Shown: positions 39,365 to 47,917, counted from the first letter of the stretch. The stretch: DNA of 64,000 nucleotides from Bradyrhizobium canariense (GCF_900105125.1 NZ_LT629750.1:7095001-7159000); one strand, 5' to 3'. The notes: a model not told the origin generated them from the sequence alone. Translations and numbers: made by a program.

Positions 39365-39973
39365 GTGGCGATCCAAATCCTTCGCGATCTTCGGGGGCTA
39401 CGCGTCCAGGTGGTTCATCCGCCGGACAATGAACGCGTCAGGCTCGTCGAGCATCTGCGCCGTATCGGCTGCATGGTCGAGACGCAATGGCCTATTCCGG
39501 AAAGCTGGACCGATAGTTCCGACGTGATGCTGCTTGCCGTCGAACATGATGTCCGGGGCGAGATTCAGCGCCTGCTGAAATCAAGCGATGGGCTGCGGCC
39601 GACACTGATCGCGATCGTAGGCTACGAAGACCCTTCCACACTTCAGTTGGTGCTGGAAGCCGGAGCGGTCGCCGTTATCGAGCGGCCAATCCGCCCCTTT
39701 GGTCTGCTCACCAACCTGACGATTGCTCGCAGCATCTGGCTCGAAAAACGCGAAACCGATAAGCGAATTCGTAAACTGGAACGCAAACTCTCCGGCCTTC
39801 AGCGAATCCAGAAAGCCAAAGCAGTCCTGATGGATGGCCAGGGCTTGAGCGAAGCCGAAGCTTACGAAAGCATCCGCCGGCAGGCGATGGCGAAACGGTT
39901 GTCGATGGATGACATGGCCGCGGCGATCATCCACGCAAATGAACTCTTGCAGTACCGTGCAAAAGATGTTTAG
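39365..39973 (+). CDS. amiR: AmiR-type ANTAR transcription antiterminator
   Basis: A 202-residue RNA-binding antiterminator. The N-terminal half is a receiver-like domain that lacks an obvious phosphoacceptor (LRVQVVHPPDNERVRLVEHLRRIG, VIERPIRPFGLLTNL). A coiled-coil linker follows (WLEKRETDKRIRKLERKLSGL), then the C-terminal ANTAR domain (AVLMDGQGLSEAEAYESIRRQAMAKRLSMDDMAAAIIHANELL). The start is GTG at 39365, with GGGAGCAGGCG upstream. A dual-hexaloop RNA directly follows its stop codon (39974), as expected for the target. Pseudomonas AmiR has about 196 residues. Confidence 0.92.
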   Translation: MAIQILRDLRGLRVQVVHPPDNERVRLVEHLRRIGCMVETQWPIPESWTDSSDVMLLAVEHDVRGEIQRLLKSSDGLRPTLIAIVGYEDPSTLQLVLEAGAVAVIERPIRPFGLLTNLTIARSIWLEKRETDKRIRKLERKLSGLQRIQKAKAVLMDGQGLSEAEAYESIRRQAMAKRLSMDDMAAAIIHANELLQYRAKDV

Positions 39974-40049
39974 TTTTGTTCCTGACTGCACTGGGACAAA
40001 AAAGTTCTGATTGCAGTTTGTGCCGGACCACCAATGATGTTGGTCTGGC
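39974..40049 (+). promoter_or_regulatory. ANTAR-type dual-hexaloop RNA element
   Basis: Two stem-loops of matching design. P1 (39974-40001) pairs TTTTGTTCCTG with CTGGGACAAAA around the hexaloop ACTGCA. P2 (40022-40049) pairs GCCGGACCACC with GTTGGTCTGGC around the hexaloop AATGAT. Each stem is 11 positions long, with one pyrimidine mismatch just below the loop-closing pair and one G-U wobble. Both loops have A at position 1 and G at position 4, the known ANTAR recognition pattern. A 20-base linker joins them, and the terminator starts 11 bases after P2. P1 begins at the first base after the amiR stop. Confidence 0.82.
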
Positions 40050-40060
40050 TTGGCTAGGTT

Positions 40061-40102
40061 AGCCCGAGAGATCCGCGAGGATCTGTCGGGCTTTTTTGTT
40101 TT
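40061..40102 (+). terminator. Intrinsic terminator of the amide/urea leader
   Basis: A strong hairpin: AGCCCGAGAGATCC (40061-40074) pairs with GGATCTGTCGGGCT (40079-40092), with one G-G mismatch and a GCGA tetraloop, followed by TTTTTTGTTTT. It sits between amiR and the importer genes, so read-through would need antitermination. Just before it, GGCTA-GGT-TAGCC (40052-40064) could form a small competing hairpin that takes the 5' base of the terminator. Confidence 0.85.
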
Positions 40103-40241
40103 GGCGACCGAGAATCGGCACGGATCGGATCAGGTCCGCCGGCCTCGAAGGAATCTGGAATTCTTTAGCTCGAAACAGCGCGCTTTGGCGTGAACGGTAT
40201 CGGCTTGCCCAGTTGCAACCGGTCATAAGGGGAGTGTCTCT

Positions 40242-41498
40242 ATGTCGATCGATCGGCGTAAATTCTTGAAAAGCAGTTTGCTGGCCACAACCGGCGCGAT
40301 AGCATCGCCTTACATCATCAGCAGCCCGGTGCGCGCCGCCGGAACGATAGATGTGGGCGTGTTGTTTTCGTTGACCGGTGGCCTGTCGATTATCGAGAAA
40401 TCGCTTCACGATGCCACCTTGATGGCGATCAGCGAGATCAACGCTGCGGGCGGCGCCAAGGGAATGAAGATCAACGCGATCGTCGAAGACGGCGCTTCGG
40501 ATCCGAAAACCTACAACGAAAAAGCCTCGAAGCTGGTGATCCAGGATCGCGTGCCGACGGTGTTCGGCTCTTACACCTCGGCGAGCCGCAAGGCCGTTCT
40601 CCCGGTCTTTGAGAAGCGCAACAATTTGTATTTCTACCCCACCTACTACGAAGGCTTCGAGTGCTCCAAGAACGTCGTTTACACCGGCGCCGTACCGAAC
40701 CAGCAGCTCTCGAATTTCATCCCGTGGATCATCAAGACCTTGGGCAAGAAGAAGTTCTTCATCGTCGGGTCGAACTACATTTATCCGCGCGAGATGGCGA
40801 AGGTGTCGAAGATCCTGATCGAGAAAAACGGCGGCGAATGGATCGCGGACGAATATCTCGAGCTCGGCCACTCGGAATGGGGCTCCATGGTCAACAAGAT
40901 CAAGGGTTCCGGTTGCGACGTCGTGCTGTCGAATGTCGTCGGCGATTCGGTCGTCGCCTTCTACCGCGAATATAAAAATCAGGGGCTCACCCACGACAAG
41001 CTGCCGATCTGCGCGACCGTCACATCCGAAATCGAGATCGCGGCGATGGGGCCAGAATACGCGGTCGGAAGCTATACCTCGTTTCCGTATTTTCAGGCGA
41101 TCGATACCGACCGCAACAAGGCCTTTGTCGAGCGCTATCGCGCCTTCGTCAAGGATCCCAAAGCGGTCACCCATCACGCGCTCGAGTCTTCCTATTTCCA
41201 AGTCTTCCTGTGGAAGCAGGCGGTTGAAAAAGCAACTGAGGTGACACCAGTCGCGATCAGGGAAGCGGTGAAGGGCCAGGAATTCGACGCCCCGAACGGC
41301 CATGTGAAAATCGATCCCGACAACCTGCACACCTACCTGACGCCCCGGATCGCACAGTGGCAGGCGGACGGACAGGGCAAGATCATCGACGCCTACAAGG
41401 AGCCGACTATTCCGCTTCCCTACGTGGCCTATGGCGAAACCGAGAGCAATCTGTTCTGCACCGCCAAGGGACTCGATACGTCGAAGCTGAAGATCTGA
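40242..41498 (+). CDS. Amide/urea ABC transporter substrate-binding protein (UrtA/FmdD-like)
   Basis: A 418-residue exported binding protein of the urea/short-chain-amide family. The signal is a twin-arginine one (DRRKFLKSSLLATTGAIA, cleavage near VRAAG). The mature protein parallels AmiC: VGVLFSLTGGLSIIEKSLHDA, VFGSYTSASRKAVLPVFEK, FYPTYYEGFECSKNVVYTGAVPNQQ and VGSNYIYPREMAK. The ATG at 40242 has AGGGGAG eight bases upstream. It is the first gene after the AmiR-controlled terminator. A stem-loop at 41513 separates it from the permease genes. Whether amides, urea or both are carried cannot be decided by sequence. Confidence 0.9.
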   Translation: MSIDRRKFLKSSLLATTGAIASPYIISSPVRAAGTIDVGVLFSLTGGLSIIEKSLHDATLMAISEINAAGGAKGMKINAIVEDGASDPKTYNEKASKLVIQDRVPTVFGSYTSASRKAVLPVFEKRNNLYFYPTYYEGFECSKNVVYTGAVPNQQLSNFIPWIIKTLGKKKFFIVGSNYIYPREMAKVSKILIEKNGGEWIADEYLELGHSEWGSMVNKIKGSGCDVVLSNVVGDSVVAFYREYKNQGLTHDKLPICATVTSEIEIAAMGPEYAVGSYTSFPYFQAIDTDRNKAFVERYRAFVKDPKAVTHHALESSYFQVFLWKQAVEKATEVTPVAIREAVKGQEFDAPNGHVKIDPDNLHTYLTPRIAQWQADGQGKIIDAYKEPTIPLPYVAYGETESNLFCTAKGLDTSKLKI

Positions 41499-41512
41499 GG
41501 TTGGCGTCAATG

Positions 41513-41543
41513 CCGTCTGCCGCGCTTCAGGCGCGGCGGACGG
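41513..41543 (+). repeat. Intercistronic stem-loop between binding-protein and permease genes
   Basis: CCGTCTGCCGCGC pairs with GCGCGGCGGACGG (13 positions, one G-U) around TTCAG. There is no U-tract, so it is more likely an RNA-stability or attenuating hairpin that keeps the binding-protein mRNA in excess than a full terminator. Confidence 0.6.
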
Positions 41544-41562
41544 GATGATGAGGTTGTCCTGA

Positions 41563-42456
41563 ATGCTCGAAGTCCTGTTTATCGGCCTGAGCCTTGGCTC
41601 GATCCTTCTGCTGGTGGCATTGGGTCTCGCCATCACGTACGGCGCGATGGGCGTGATCAACATGGCCCATGGCGAGATGGTGATGATCGGAGCCTATGTC
41701 ACGGTGCTATCCGGCATTTGGCTCGGGGCCAATATCTTCGTCGCCATCCCGTTGGCGTTTATCGTAACCGCGCTGATCGGCCTCGCCATTGAGCGCGTCA
41801 TCGTGCGCCGTCTGTACGGTCGCCTGCTCGACACCTTGCTGGCAACCTGGGGCGTTGCCATCCTGATCCAGCAAGCGGTTCGTCTTGAACTGGGTCTTTC
41901 GTTCTTCGGAATCCACATCGCGGGACTGGGACCCGGGCTTCAAAACGTCAGCGTTCCGGCCGCGCTGCAAGGGACCTTCATGCTCGGGAGTGTCGAGATC
42001 AACCGCTACCGTACTTTCATCATTGTGGTGACCGCCGTGCTGACCGCCGCGACCTGGCTGATCATGTATCGCACCCCGATCGGGACGCAGGTGCGGGCGA
42101 TCATCCGAAATCCAAAAATGGCGGCGGCTTGCGGCATCGACGTCGCGCGTGTCAACGCTCTGACATTCGCATTCGGCTCCGGCCTTGCAGGTGTCGCGGG
42201 TGTGATGATGTCCGGCTTCAAGACGGTTTTCCCCGACATGGGCACCCCGATGGTGGTGGACGGCTTCATGGTCGTCGTGATGGGAGGTGTCGGCAGTCTG
42301 CTTGGATCGGTGTTCTCGGCCGGCATTCTCGGCGAGATCGACGGGCTCGTCGCAGCCGGCACCAACGATATCCTGGCCAGAGCGGTGGTGTTCGGCGTGG
42401 TGATTACGGTCATTATTCTCAAGCCCAAAGGCCTGTTTTCGCTGAAGGGGCGCTGA
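41563..42456 (+). CDS. urtB: Urea/amide ABC transporter permease (UrtB-like)
   Basis: A 297-residue inner-membrane permease of the LivH type. Family features: GSILLLVALGLAITYGAMGVINMAHGEMVMIGAYV at the N-terminus and FKTVFPDMGTPMVVDGFMVVVMGGVGSLLGSVF in the second half. It has about eight hydrophobic segments. The coding start follows the stem-loop at 41513. It pairs with the UrtC-like permease, whose gene starts three bases after this one ends. Confidence 0.9.
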   Translation: MLEVLFIGLSLGSILLLVALGLAITYGAMGVINMAHGEMVMIGAYVTVLSGIWLGANIFVAIPLAFIVTALIGLAIERVIVRRLYGRLLDTLLATWGVAILIQQAVRLELGLSFFGIHIAGLGPGLQNVSVPAALQGTFMLGSVEINRYRTFIIVVTAVLTAATWLIMYRTPIGTQVRAIIRNPKMAAACGIDVARVNALTFAFGSGLAGVAGVMMSGFKTVFPDMGTPMVVDGFMVVVMGGVGSLLGSVFSAGILGEIDGLVAAGTNDILARAVVFGVVITVIILKPKGLFSLKGR

Positions 42457-42459
42457 GCG

Positions 42460-43605
42460 ATGTCTGACAAGCGCCGCTTCGAAATAGTGATCTATCTGGC
42501 GTTCTTCGCGCTCATCATGTGCGCGCCGCTGTTGCTTGATCCGTTCTGGCTCAATCGTATCGCCAAATATCTTGTGTTTGGCATGCTTGGCATCGCAGTG
42601 GCGCTGTCGTGGGGCTACGCCGGAATCCTCAACCTCGGGCAGGGTCTGTTCTTCGGCGCCGGAGCGTACATGCTGGCGATGTCGCTCAAGCTTGCCAGCC
42701 CGACCAGTCTTCAGCAGGGATCCGACAAACCCGTTCCGGACTTCATGCTGTGGAATGCGGAGCCGGGAGCACCGACCGAATTGTGTTGCATCAACAAGGC
42801 ATCATTCCTGTGGATTCCGTTCCAGCACCAATGGTTCGGTGTCGTCATGGGATTGGTGGTGCCGGTTGGGATCGCGACGATCATTGGCTCGATCGTGTTC
42901 CGCAAGCGTATCGCAGGCGTCTTTGTTTCGATCATCACGCTTGCGCTGGTGCTGCTCGTGCGGCTGGTGGTGATCGATGCTCAGCCCATCACCAACGGCT
43001 TCAACGGATTGACGGACCTCGGTTGGTTCAAGGTCGGACAATTTGAGTTCGATCCTTACATCGTTCCTACCTATTATTTTGTCGCCGTCGCTCTCTGCCT
43101 GGTCCTTGCGGCGGCGAGACTGCTGATCGAAACCCGGGCGGGTCTTATCCTCCAGGCGATACGTGACGACCAGAATCGGGCGCGCTATCTCGGCTTCAAC
43201 GTGCCGGTCTATCAGACGTTCTTCTTCGCCGTATCGGCAGGGATCGCAGGCCTCGCCGGCATGTTTTACGTCGTGGTGTCGGAGTTTGCCTCACCCACTT
43301 TCATGGACCTCACGTTCTCCATCACGATGGTGGTGTGGGCCGCGGTCGGCGGGCGTTCCTCGGTGCTTGGCGCCTGCATCGGCGCCATCGTGATCAACAT
43401 GATTTCGGCGACGGTCAGCGAGACCGCGGGTTTCGCCGAAGCATGGAAGGTGATCATCGGTTTGATCTTCGTCCTTGTCGTCTTGTACCTGCCGCGGGGC
43501 TTCGCAGGGCTCGCGCACGATCTGGTCGATCGTTTCATCGCCCGCCGCAACGCGCCATCACAACGAACGGTCGAGGTTTCAGATGCCTCGCAACTGGCGG
43601 AGTAA
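42460..43605 (+). CDS. urtC: Urea/amide ABC transporter permease (UrtC-like)
   Basis: A 381-residue LivM-type permease. LSWGYAGILNLGQGLFFGAGAYMLAMSLK is the family signature, and the long periplasmic insertion (QQGSDKPVPDFMLWNAEPGAPTELCC) is characteristic of UrtC proteins. QAIRDDQNRARYLGFNVPVYQ forms the cytoplasmic coupling loop. The C-terminus ends in a short charged tail after LPRGFAG. The UrtD-like ATPase gene begins five bases later. Confidence 0.9.
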   Translation: MSDKRRFEIVIYLAFFALIMCAPLLLDPFWLNRIAKYLVFGMLGIAVALSWGYAGILNLGQGLFFGAGAYMLAMSLKLASPTSLQQGSDKPVPDFMLWNAEPGAPTELCCINKASFLWIPFQHQWFGVVMGLVVPVGIATIIGSIVFRKRIAGVFVSIITLALVLLVRLVVIDAQPITNGFNGLTDLGWFKVGQFEFDPYIVPTYYFVAVALCLVLAAARLLIETRAGLILQAIRDDQNRARYLGFNVPVYQTFFFAVSAGIAGLAGMFYVVVSEFASPTFMDLTFSITMVVWAAVGGRSSVLGACIGAIVINMISATVSETAGFAEAWKVIIGLIFVLVVLYLPRGFAGLAHDLVDRFIARRNAPSQRTVEVSDASQLAE

Positions 43606-43610
43606 ACGTG

Positions 43611-44360
43611 ATGGCTGAGATCGCGCTTACAATCGATGGGCTCGGCGTCGACTTCGGTGGCTTCAAGGCGGTCAACGGTGTGTCCCTGACGATCGAGGAA
43701 GGCGAACTGCGAGTCTTGCTCGGTGCCAATGGCGCCGGAAAGACGACCCTGATGGATCTCGTGAGCGGCAAGACGAAGAGCACGGAAGGCCGGGTCTTTT
43801 TGCACGACACCGATATCACCAACTGGGAAGAGCATAAAATCGCGCGTGCCGGCGTCGGACGAAAGTTCCAGATCCCGAGCGTCTTTAAAGACCTGACGGT
43901 ACGCCGCAATCTTGAAGTCGCGAGCTGCCGTAACCCCAGCGTGCCGGCCAATTTGTGGTTCGGCTTCAACAAGCAGGCCCGGGAGGATGTCGACCGCGTG
44001 CTAGAGCTAACCGGCCTGACAGAGGAGTCAGACCGGCTGGCCGCCTATCTCAGCCACGGTCAAACCCAGTGGCTCGAGCTGGGCCTTCTGATCACACAAA
44101 ATCCAAAAGTGATTTTGCTCGATGAACCTACCGCGGGCATGACGCAGGCGGAAACCCACAAGACGTCGGAGATCGTCAACAGCCTGAAGGGCAAGCACAC
44201 TCTCGTCGTCGTCGAGCACGACATGGCGTTCGTGCGCGAGATAGCCGAGCGCATCACCGTCCTGCATCTCGGACAGGTTCTCGCCGAGGGCAACGTGGAG
44301 CAGATCGAGACTAATCCAAAAGTACGCGAAGCCTACCTCGGATCGAAGGGGATCGGCTGA
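43611..44360 (+). CDS. urtD: Urea/amide ABC transporter ATP-binding protein (UrtD-like)
   Basis: A 249-residue LivG-type ATPase. Walker A is GANGAGKTTLMDLV, followed by RKFQIPSVFKDLTVRRNLEV; the signature is LSHGQTQWLELG, the histidine-containing form usual in UrtD; Walker B is VILLDEPTAGMTQAET; the switch is VEHDMAFV. The ATG at 43611 is chosen because upstream sequence in this frame overlaps urtC without similarity. It overlaps urtE by one base. Confidence 0.92.
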   Translation: MAEIALTIDGLGVDFGGFKAVNGVSLTIEEGELRVLLGANGAGKTTLMDLVSGKTKSTEGRVFLHDTDITNWEEHKIARAGVGRKFQIPSVFKDLTVRRNLEVASCRNPSVPANLWFGFNKQAREDVDRVLELTGLTEESDRLAAYLSHGQTQWLELGLLITQNPKVILLDEPTAGMTQAETHKTSEIVNSLKGKHTLVVVEHDMAFVREIAERITVLHLGQVLAEGNVEQIETNPKVREAYLGSKGIG

Positions 44361-45055
44361 TGCTAAAACTGGCCAACGTCGACAGTTATTATGACCGCAG
44401 CCACATCCTGCATGCCGTGTGTCTGGATATCCCGATCGGAGAAGTGACTGCAATACTCGGCCGCAACGGCACCGGAAAGACCACGCTGCTCAAGACGCTG
44501 ATGGGTCTCACCGACCGGATGGAAGGACGAATCAGTCTGAACGGAATTGAAATCGGAAAGGATCCGACCTTCCGCCGCGCCCGTGCCGGGATAGCCTATG
44601 TTCCCCAGGGCCGCGAGATCATTCCGGATTTTACCATCCGGGAGAATATCCTGATGGGCGCCTTCGCGCGCACCGACGGCAAACGGCAGATTCCGGAATT
44701 GGTGCCGGAGCTGTTTCCCTATCTCATGGACAATCTCGAACGCGCCGGCGGCGTTCTTTCCGGCGGGCAGCAACAGCAACTCGCGATCGCCCGCGCGCTG
44801 GCTTCCGATCCCAAGATCATTCTGCTCGACGAGCCGAACGAAGGCATCCAGCCGTCCATCGTCGAGGAAATCGAAGCGATCATTATTCGTCTTAACCGGG
44901 AAGTCGGCCTGACCGTCGTTCTGGTCGAGCAGAACGTTTCATTTGCGCGCCAGGCATCTCACCGCTTCGCCATGATGGAGAAAGGCCGGGTTGTCGTCTC
45001 CGGCGCGATCTCCGAACTGAGCGATGAAATGGTCCATCGGCATATGGCGGTGTGA
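44360..45055 (+). CDS. urtE: Urea/amide ABC transporter ATP-binding protein (UrtE-like)
   Basis: A 231-residue LivF-type ATPase: Walker A GRNGTGKTTLLKTLMG, AYVPQGREIIPDFTIRENI, signature LSGGQQQQLAIARAL, Walker B IILLDEPNEGIQPSIVEEI and VEQNVSFA. PQGREI and the EGIQPSIVEEI segment are typical of UrtE. It completes the five-gene importer and is followed, after 83 bases, by the amidase gene. Confidence 0.92.
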   Translation: MLKLANVDSYYDRSHILHAVCLDIPIGEVTAILGRNGTGKTTLLKTLMGLTDRMEGRISLNGIEIGKDPTFRRARAGIAYVPQGREIIPDFTIRENILMGAFARTDGKRQIPELVPELFPYLMDNLERAGGVLSGGQQQQLAIARALASDPKIILLDEPNEGIQPSIVEEIEAIIIRLNREVGLTVVLVEQNVSFARQASHRFAMMEKGRVVVSGAISELSDEMVHRHMAV

Positions 45056-45138
45056 TGCCAATCAATTTGGGAGCGAGTCCGTAAGAGTGCCGAGGCTAGA
45101 AAAAATCCTAATCGTCAATCAACCGCAAGGAGAGCAAG

Positions 45139-46176
45139 ATGCTACACGGCGATATTTCATCGAGCAATGACACGGTCGGCGTCGCCGTCGTGAATTACAA
45201 AATGCCTCGCCTTCACACCAAAGCCGAGGTGCTGGCCAACGCCAAAAAGATCGCCGACATGGTCGTCGGCATGAAGACCGGTTTGCCCGGAATGGATCTC
45301 GTGATCTTTCCGGAATATTCGACCCACGGCATCATGTACGACTCCAAGGAGATGTACGAAACCGCGTCGGTCGTGCCCGGCGAGGAGACCGAGATTTTCG
45401 CGGAAGCCTGTCGCAAGGCAAAGGTCTGGGGCGTCTTTTCGCTGACCGGCGAGCGTCACGAGGAGCATCCGAAGAAAGCGCCCTACAACACGCTCATCCT
45501 GATGAATGACAAGGGCGAGGTGGTTCAGAAGTATCGCAAGATCATGCCATGGGTGCCGATCGAGGGCTGGTATCCCGGCAACTGCACCTACGTTTCCGAG
45601 GGACCCAAGGGCCTCAAGGTCTCGCTGATCATCTGCGACGACGGCAATTATCCGGAGATCTGGCGCGATTGCGCGATGAAGGGCGCCGAGCTGATCGTTC
45701 GCTGTCAGGGCTATATGTACCCGGCCAAGGATCAGCAGGTTATCATGGCGAAGGCGATGGCGTGGGCGAACAATACCTATGTAGCCGTTGCCAACGCCGC
45801 CGGCTTTGATGGCGTCTATTCCTATTTCGGCCACTCGGCGATCATCGGCTTCGACGGCCGTACGCTAGGTGAATGTGGCGAAGAGGAATACGGCATTCAG
45901 TACGCCCAGCTTTCGAAGATGCTGATCCGCGACGCACGCCGGACCGGGCAATCCGAAAATCATCTCTTCAAGCTGGTACACCGTGGCTATACCGGCATGA
46001 TCAATTCCGGCGAAGGCGACCGCGGCGTCGCGGCATGCCCCTATGAGTTTTATTCGAAATGGATCGCCGATCCCGAAGGCACACGTGAAATGGTGGAATC
46101 CTTTACGCGAACGACCGTGGGAACCGACGAAGCTCCCATTGAGGGGATTCCGAACAAGGTCGCCGCTCATCGCTGA
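45139..46176 (+). CDS. amiE: Aliphatic amidase
   Basis: A 345-residue nitrilase-superfamily amidase that hydrolyses short aliphatic amides to the acid and ammonia in the cytoplasm. It is very close to Pseudomonas AmiE from the first residues ([20 protein letters not shown]). The catalytic triad is E59 (FPEYS), K134 (QKYRKIMPW) and C166 ([10 protein letters not shown]); the second glutamate lies in [24 protein letters not shown] precedes the ATG. In Pseudomonas amiE is the gene controlled by AmiC/AmiR; here it lies downstream of the whole importer, on the same strand and behind the same leader. Confidence 0.95.
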   Translation: MLHGDISSSNDTVGVAVVNYKMPRLHTKAEVLANAKKIADMVVGMKTGLPGMDLVIFPEYSTHGIMYDSKEMYETASVVPGEETEIFAEACRKAKVWGVFSLTGERHEEHPKKAPYNTLILMNDKGEVVQKYRKIMPWVPIEGWYPGNCTYVSEGPKGLKVSLIICDDGNYPEIWRDCAMKGAELIVRCQGYMYPAKDQQVIMAKAMAWANNTYVAVANAAGFDGVYSYFGHSAIIGFDGRTLGECGEEEYGIQYAQLSKMLIRDARRTGQSENHLFKLVHRGYTGMINSGEGDRGVAACPYEFYSKWIADPEGTREMVESFTRTTVGTDEAPIEGIPNKVAAHR

Positions 46177-46190
46177 GCCAGGGCGAGAAG

Positions 46191-46222
46191 CTTAGCGCCG
46201 GCGTTCTTGCGCCGGCGCTAAG
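46191..46222 (+). repeat. Strong stem-loop after the amidase gene
   Basis: CTTAGCGCCGGCG pairs perfectly with CGCCGGCGCTAAG (13 bp) around TTCTTG. No U-tract follows. A second hairpin, GGCCTCC-AC-GGAGGCC, lies at 46254-46269. These may stabilise the amiE message or weaken expression of the downstream genes. The loop does not fit the ANTAR pattern. Confidence 0.6.
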
Positions 46223-46312
46223 GGCGGGGGCGAAGCCTTTATGATCGTCGGCCGGCCTCCACGGAGGCCGACCCGCTTTCCGGCATGAACCAGACAACAA
46301 GGGCAATTCGCC

Positions 46313-47332
46313 ATGAGTCTCGATTACGAAGTCTACAATCTGGGTGACGTCAAGCTGCAGCGCGGCGCGACGCTGCGCGACTGCAAACTGGCTTACAAAA
46401 CGTTCGGTACTCTCAGTCCGAACAAAGACAACGTAATCATCTATCCCACCTGGTATTCGGGTCAGCACTACGACAATGAATGGCTGGTCGGCGATGGCCG
46501 TGCACTCGATCCGAAGAAATACTTCATCATTATCCCGAATATGCTCGGCAACGGCCTGTCATCGTCACCGAGCAACACGCCGGAGCCCTACAACGGCCCG
46601 CGCTTTCCGCAGGTGACGGCCTGTGACAACGTGCGTGCGCAGCACCGTCTTGTCACCGAGAAGTTCGGCATCGAGCATATCCGGCTCGTGACCGGCTGGT
46701 CGATGGGTGCGCTGCAGACTTTCCATTGGGGCGCGCTCTATCCCGGCATGATGGACCTGATCGCGCCATTCTGCGGTTCGGCGAAGTGTTCGCGTCATAA
46801 CTTCGTCTTCCTGGAGGGCGTCAAGGCCGCACTTACCGCGGATGCGGCATGGAAGGAAGGCTGGTACACTGAGAAGCCGCAACGCGGTTTGCGCGCGGCG
46901 GCACGGGTCTATGCCGGCTGGGGTTTTTCGCAAGCGTTCTATCGCCAGAAGCTGGATATCGAGGCACTGGGCTACTCCTCGCTTGAAGATTTTCTGGTGG
47001 CGTTCTGGGAAGGGTTCTTCCTGCCGAAGGATCCAAACAATCTGCTGACCATGCTCTGGACCTGGCAGAACGGCGACATTGGCGACAACGAACTCTACAA
47101 CGGCGACTTCGAGGCGGCGCTCGGCGCCATCAAGGCCAGGGCCTATGTCATGCCTGGCCAGACCGATTTGTATTTTCCGCCGGAGGATAGTGAGTTCGAG
47201 GTGGCGCATATGCCGAACGCCAAATTTGTCCCCGTTCCCTCTGTCTGGGGCCACTTCGCCGGGGGCCCCGGCACCAATCCGAAAGACGTCGAATTCATCG
47301 ATGCGAAGCTGAAGGAGCTTCTTGCATCGTAA
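46313..47332 (+). CDS. Alpha/beta hydrolase of the homoserine O-acetyltransferase (MetX-like) fold
   Basis: A 339-residue alpha/beta hydrolase. Features: LAYKTFGTLSPNKDNVIIYPTWYSGQHYDNEWLVG, the oxyanion region FIIIPNMLGNGLSSSPSN, nucleophile elbow TGWSMGALQTFHWG, and aspartate/histidine regions PGQTDLYFPPEDSE and VWGHFAGGPGT. It lacks enough MetX-specific context to be a methionine-biosynthetic enzyme, and no met genes are nearby. Its place between amiE and ureE in the same direction suggests hydrolysis or acyl transfer on an amide or ester linked to amide use. The function is not known. Confidence 0.8.
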   Translation: MSLDYEVYNLGDVKLQRGATLRDCKLAYKTFGTLSPNKDNVIIYPTWYSGQHYDNEWLVGDGRALDPKKYFIIIPNMLGNGLSSSPSNTPEPYNGPRFPQVTACDNVRAQHRLVTEKFGIEHIRLVTGWSMGALQTFHWGALYPGMMDLIAPFCGSAKCSRHNFVFLEGVKAALTADAAWKEGWYTEKPQRGLRAAARVYAGWGFSQAFYRQKLDIEALGYSSLEDFLVAFWEGFFLPKDPNNLLTMLWTWQNGDIGDNELYNGDFEAALGAIKARAYVMPGQTDLYFPPEDSEFEVAHMPNAKFVPVPSVWGHFAGGPGTNPKDVEFIDAKLKELLAS

Positions 47333-47392
47333 GCGCCCAGCGCTGGAATGAATGTTCCGGCCCTTTGTTTCCCGGAAAGGATTATCTGAGCA

Positions 47393-47917
47393 ATGCTGCG
47401 TATCGATCATGTCTTGGGCAGCCGCCTGGAACCCGCTTTCTCGGAGGAGATTCATCGCCTCGAGCATCGCGGTGCGGTCGATGTGGTCAATATCCCGGCG
47501 ACCGATTTGGCGCGACGTCGGCTGCTGGCGACAACGCGGGCGGGCGAGGAACTCGCGATCGCGTTGCCGCGGCACCAGAAGCTGTTCGACGGCGCGGTCC
47601 TGTTGATCGATGGCGAACGCGCGATCGTCGTTCGCGCGGCCACGGAGCGGTGGATGCGCCTCGAACCCCGCTCGATCAGCGATGCAATCGAACTCGGCTA
47701 TCACGCCGGAAATCTTCATTGGCGTGTTCGCTTCCAGGGCGAGGTTCTATTTGTTGCGCTGGAAGGCCGGCCCGAAGACTATACCGCGCGTCTTGGCGAG
47801 ATGATTTCGGGGCGCCGCGTCGGCGTCAGCATTCTGGATGAAGAAGAGCGCCACGAGGATACTGACGAAGACCTATCGGCCGGCGATCACCATTATCATC
47901 ACGATGGTCATTCGTGA
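47393..47917 (+). CDS. ureE: Urease accessory protein UreE (nickel metallochaperone)
   Basis: A 174-residue nickel-binding chaperone that delivers Ni to urease. The peptide-binding N-terminal domain runs from LRIDHVLGSR to about residue 75, and the C-terminal metal-binding domain includes YHAGNLHWRVRF. The tail is histidine- and acid-rich (ERHEDTDEDLSAGDHHYHHDGHS), as in many UreE proteins. The gene overlaps ureF. Here ureE and ureF come before the structural genes. Confidence 0.92.
   Translation: MLRIDHVLGSRLEPAFSEEIHRLEHRGAVDVVNIPATDLARRRLLATTRAGEELAIALPRHQKLFDGAVLLIDGERAIVVRAATERWMRLEPRSISDAIELGYHAGNLHWRVRFQGEVLFVALEGRPEDYTARLGEMISGRRVGVSILDEEERHEDTDEDLSAGDHHYHHDGHS

Noticed and set aside
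40205..40225. Possible sigma54 promoter before the importer (CGGCTTGCCCAGTTGCA)
   Set aside because: The spacing between GG and GC is one base too long, and the control element upstream is an antitermination leader.
40059..41663. A 534-codon open frame antisense to the amide binding protein
   Set aside because: It runs through the terminator at 40061-40102 and the stem-loop at 41513 and has no recognisable domain; the plus strand is clearly coding.
46191..46222. Hexaloop hairpin after amiE as a second ANTAR site
   Set aside because: The loop TTCTTG has neither A at position 1 nor G at position 4, and there is no terminator next to it.
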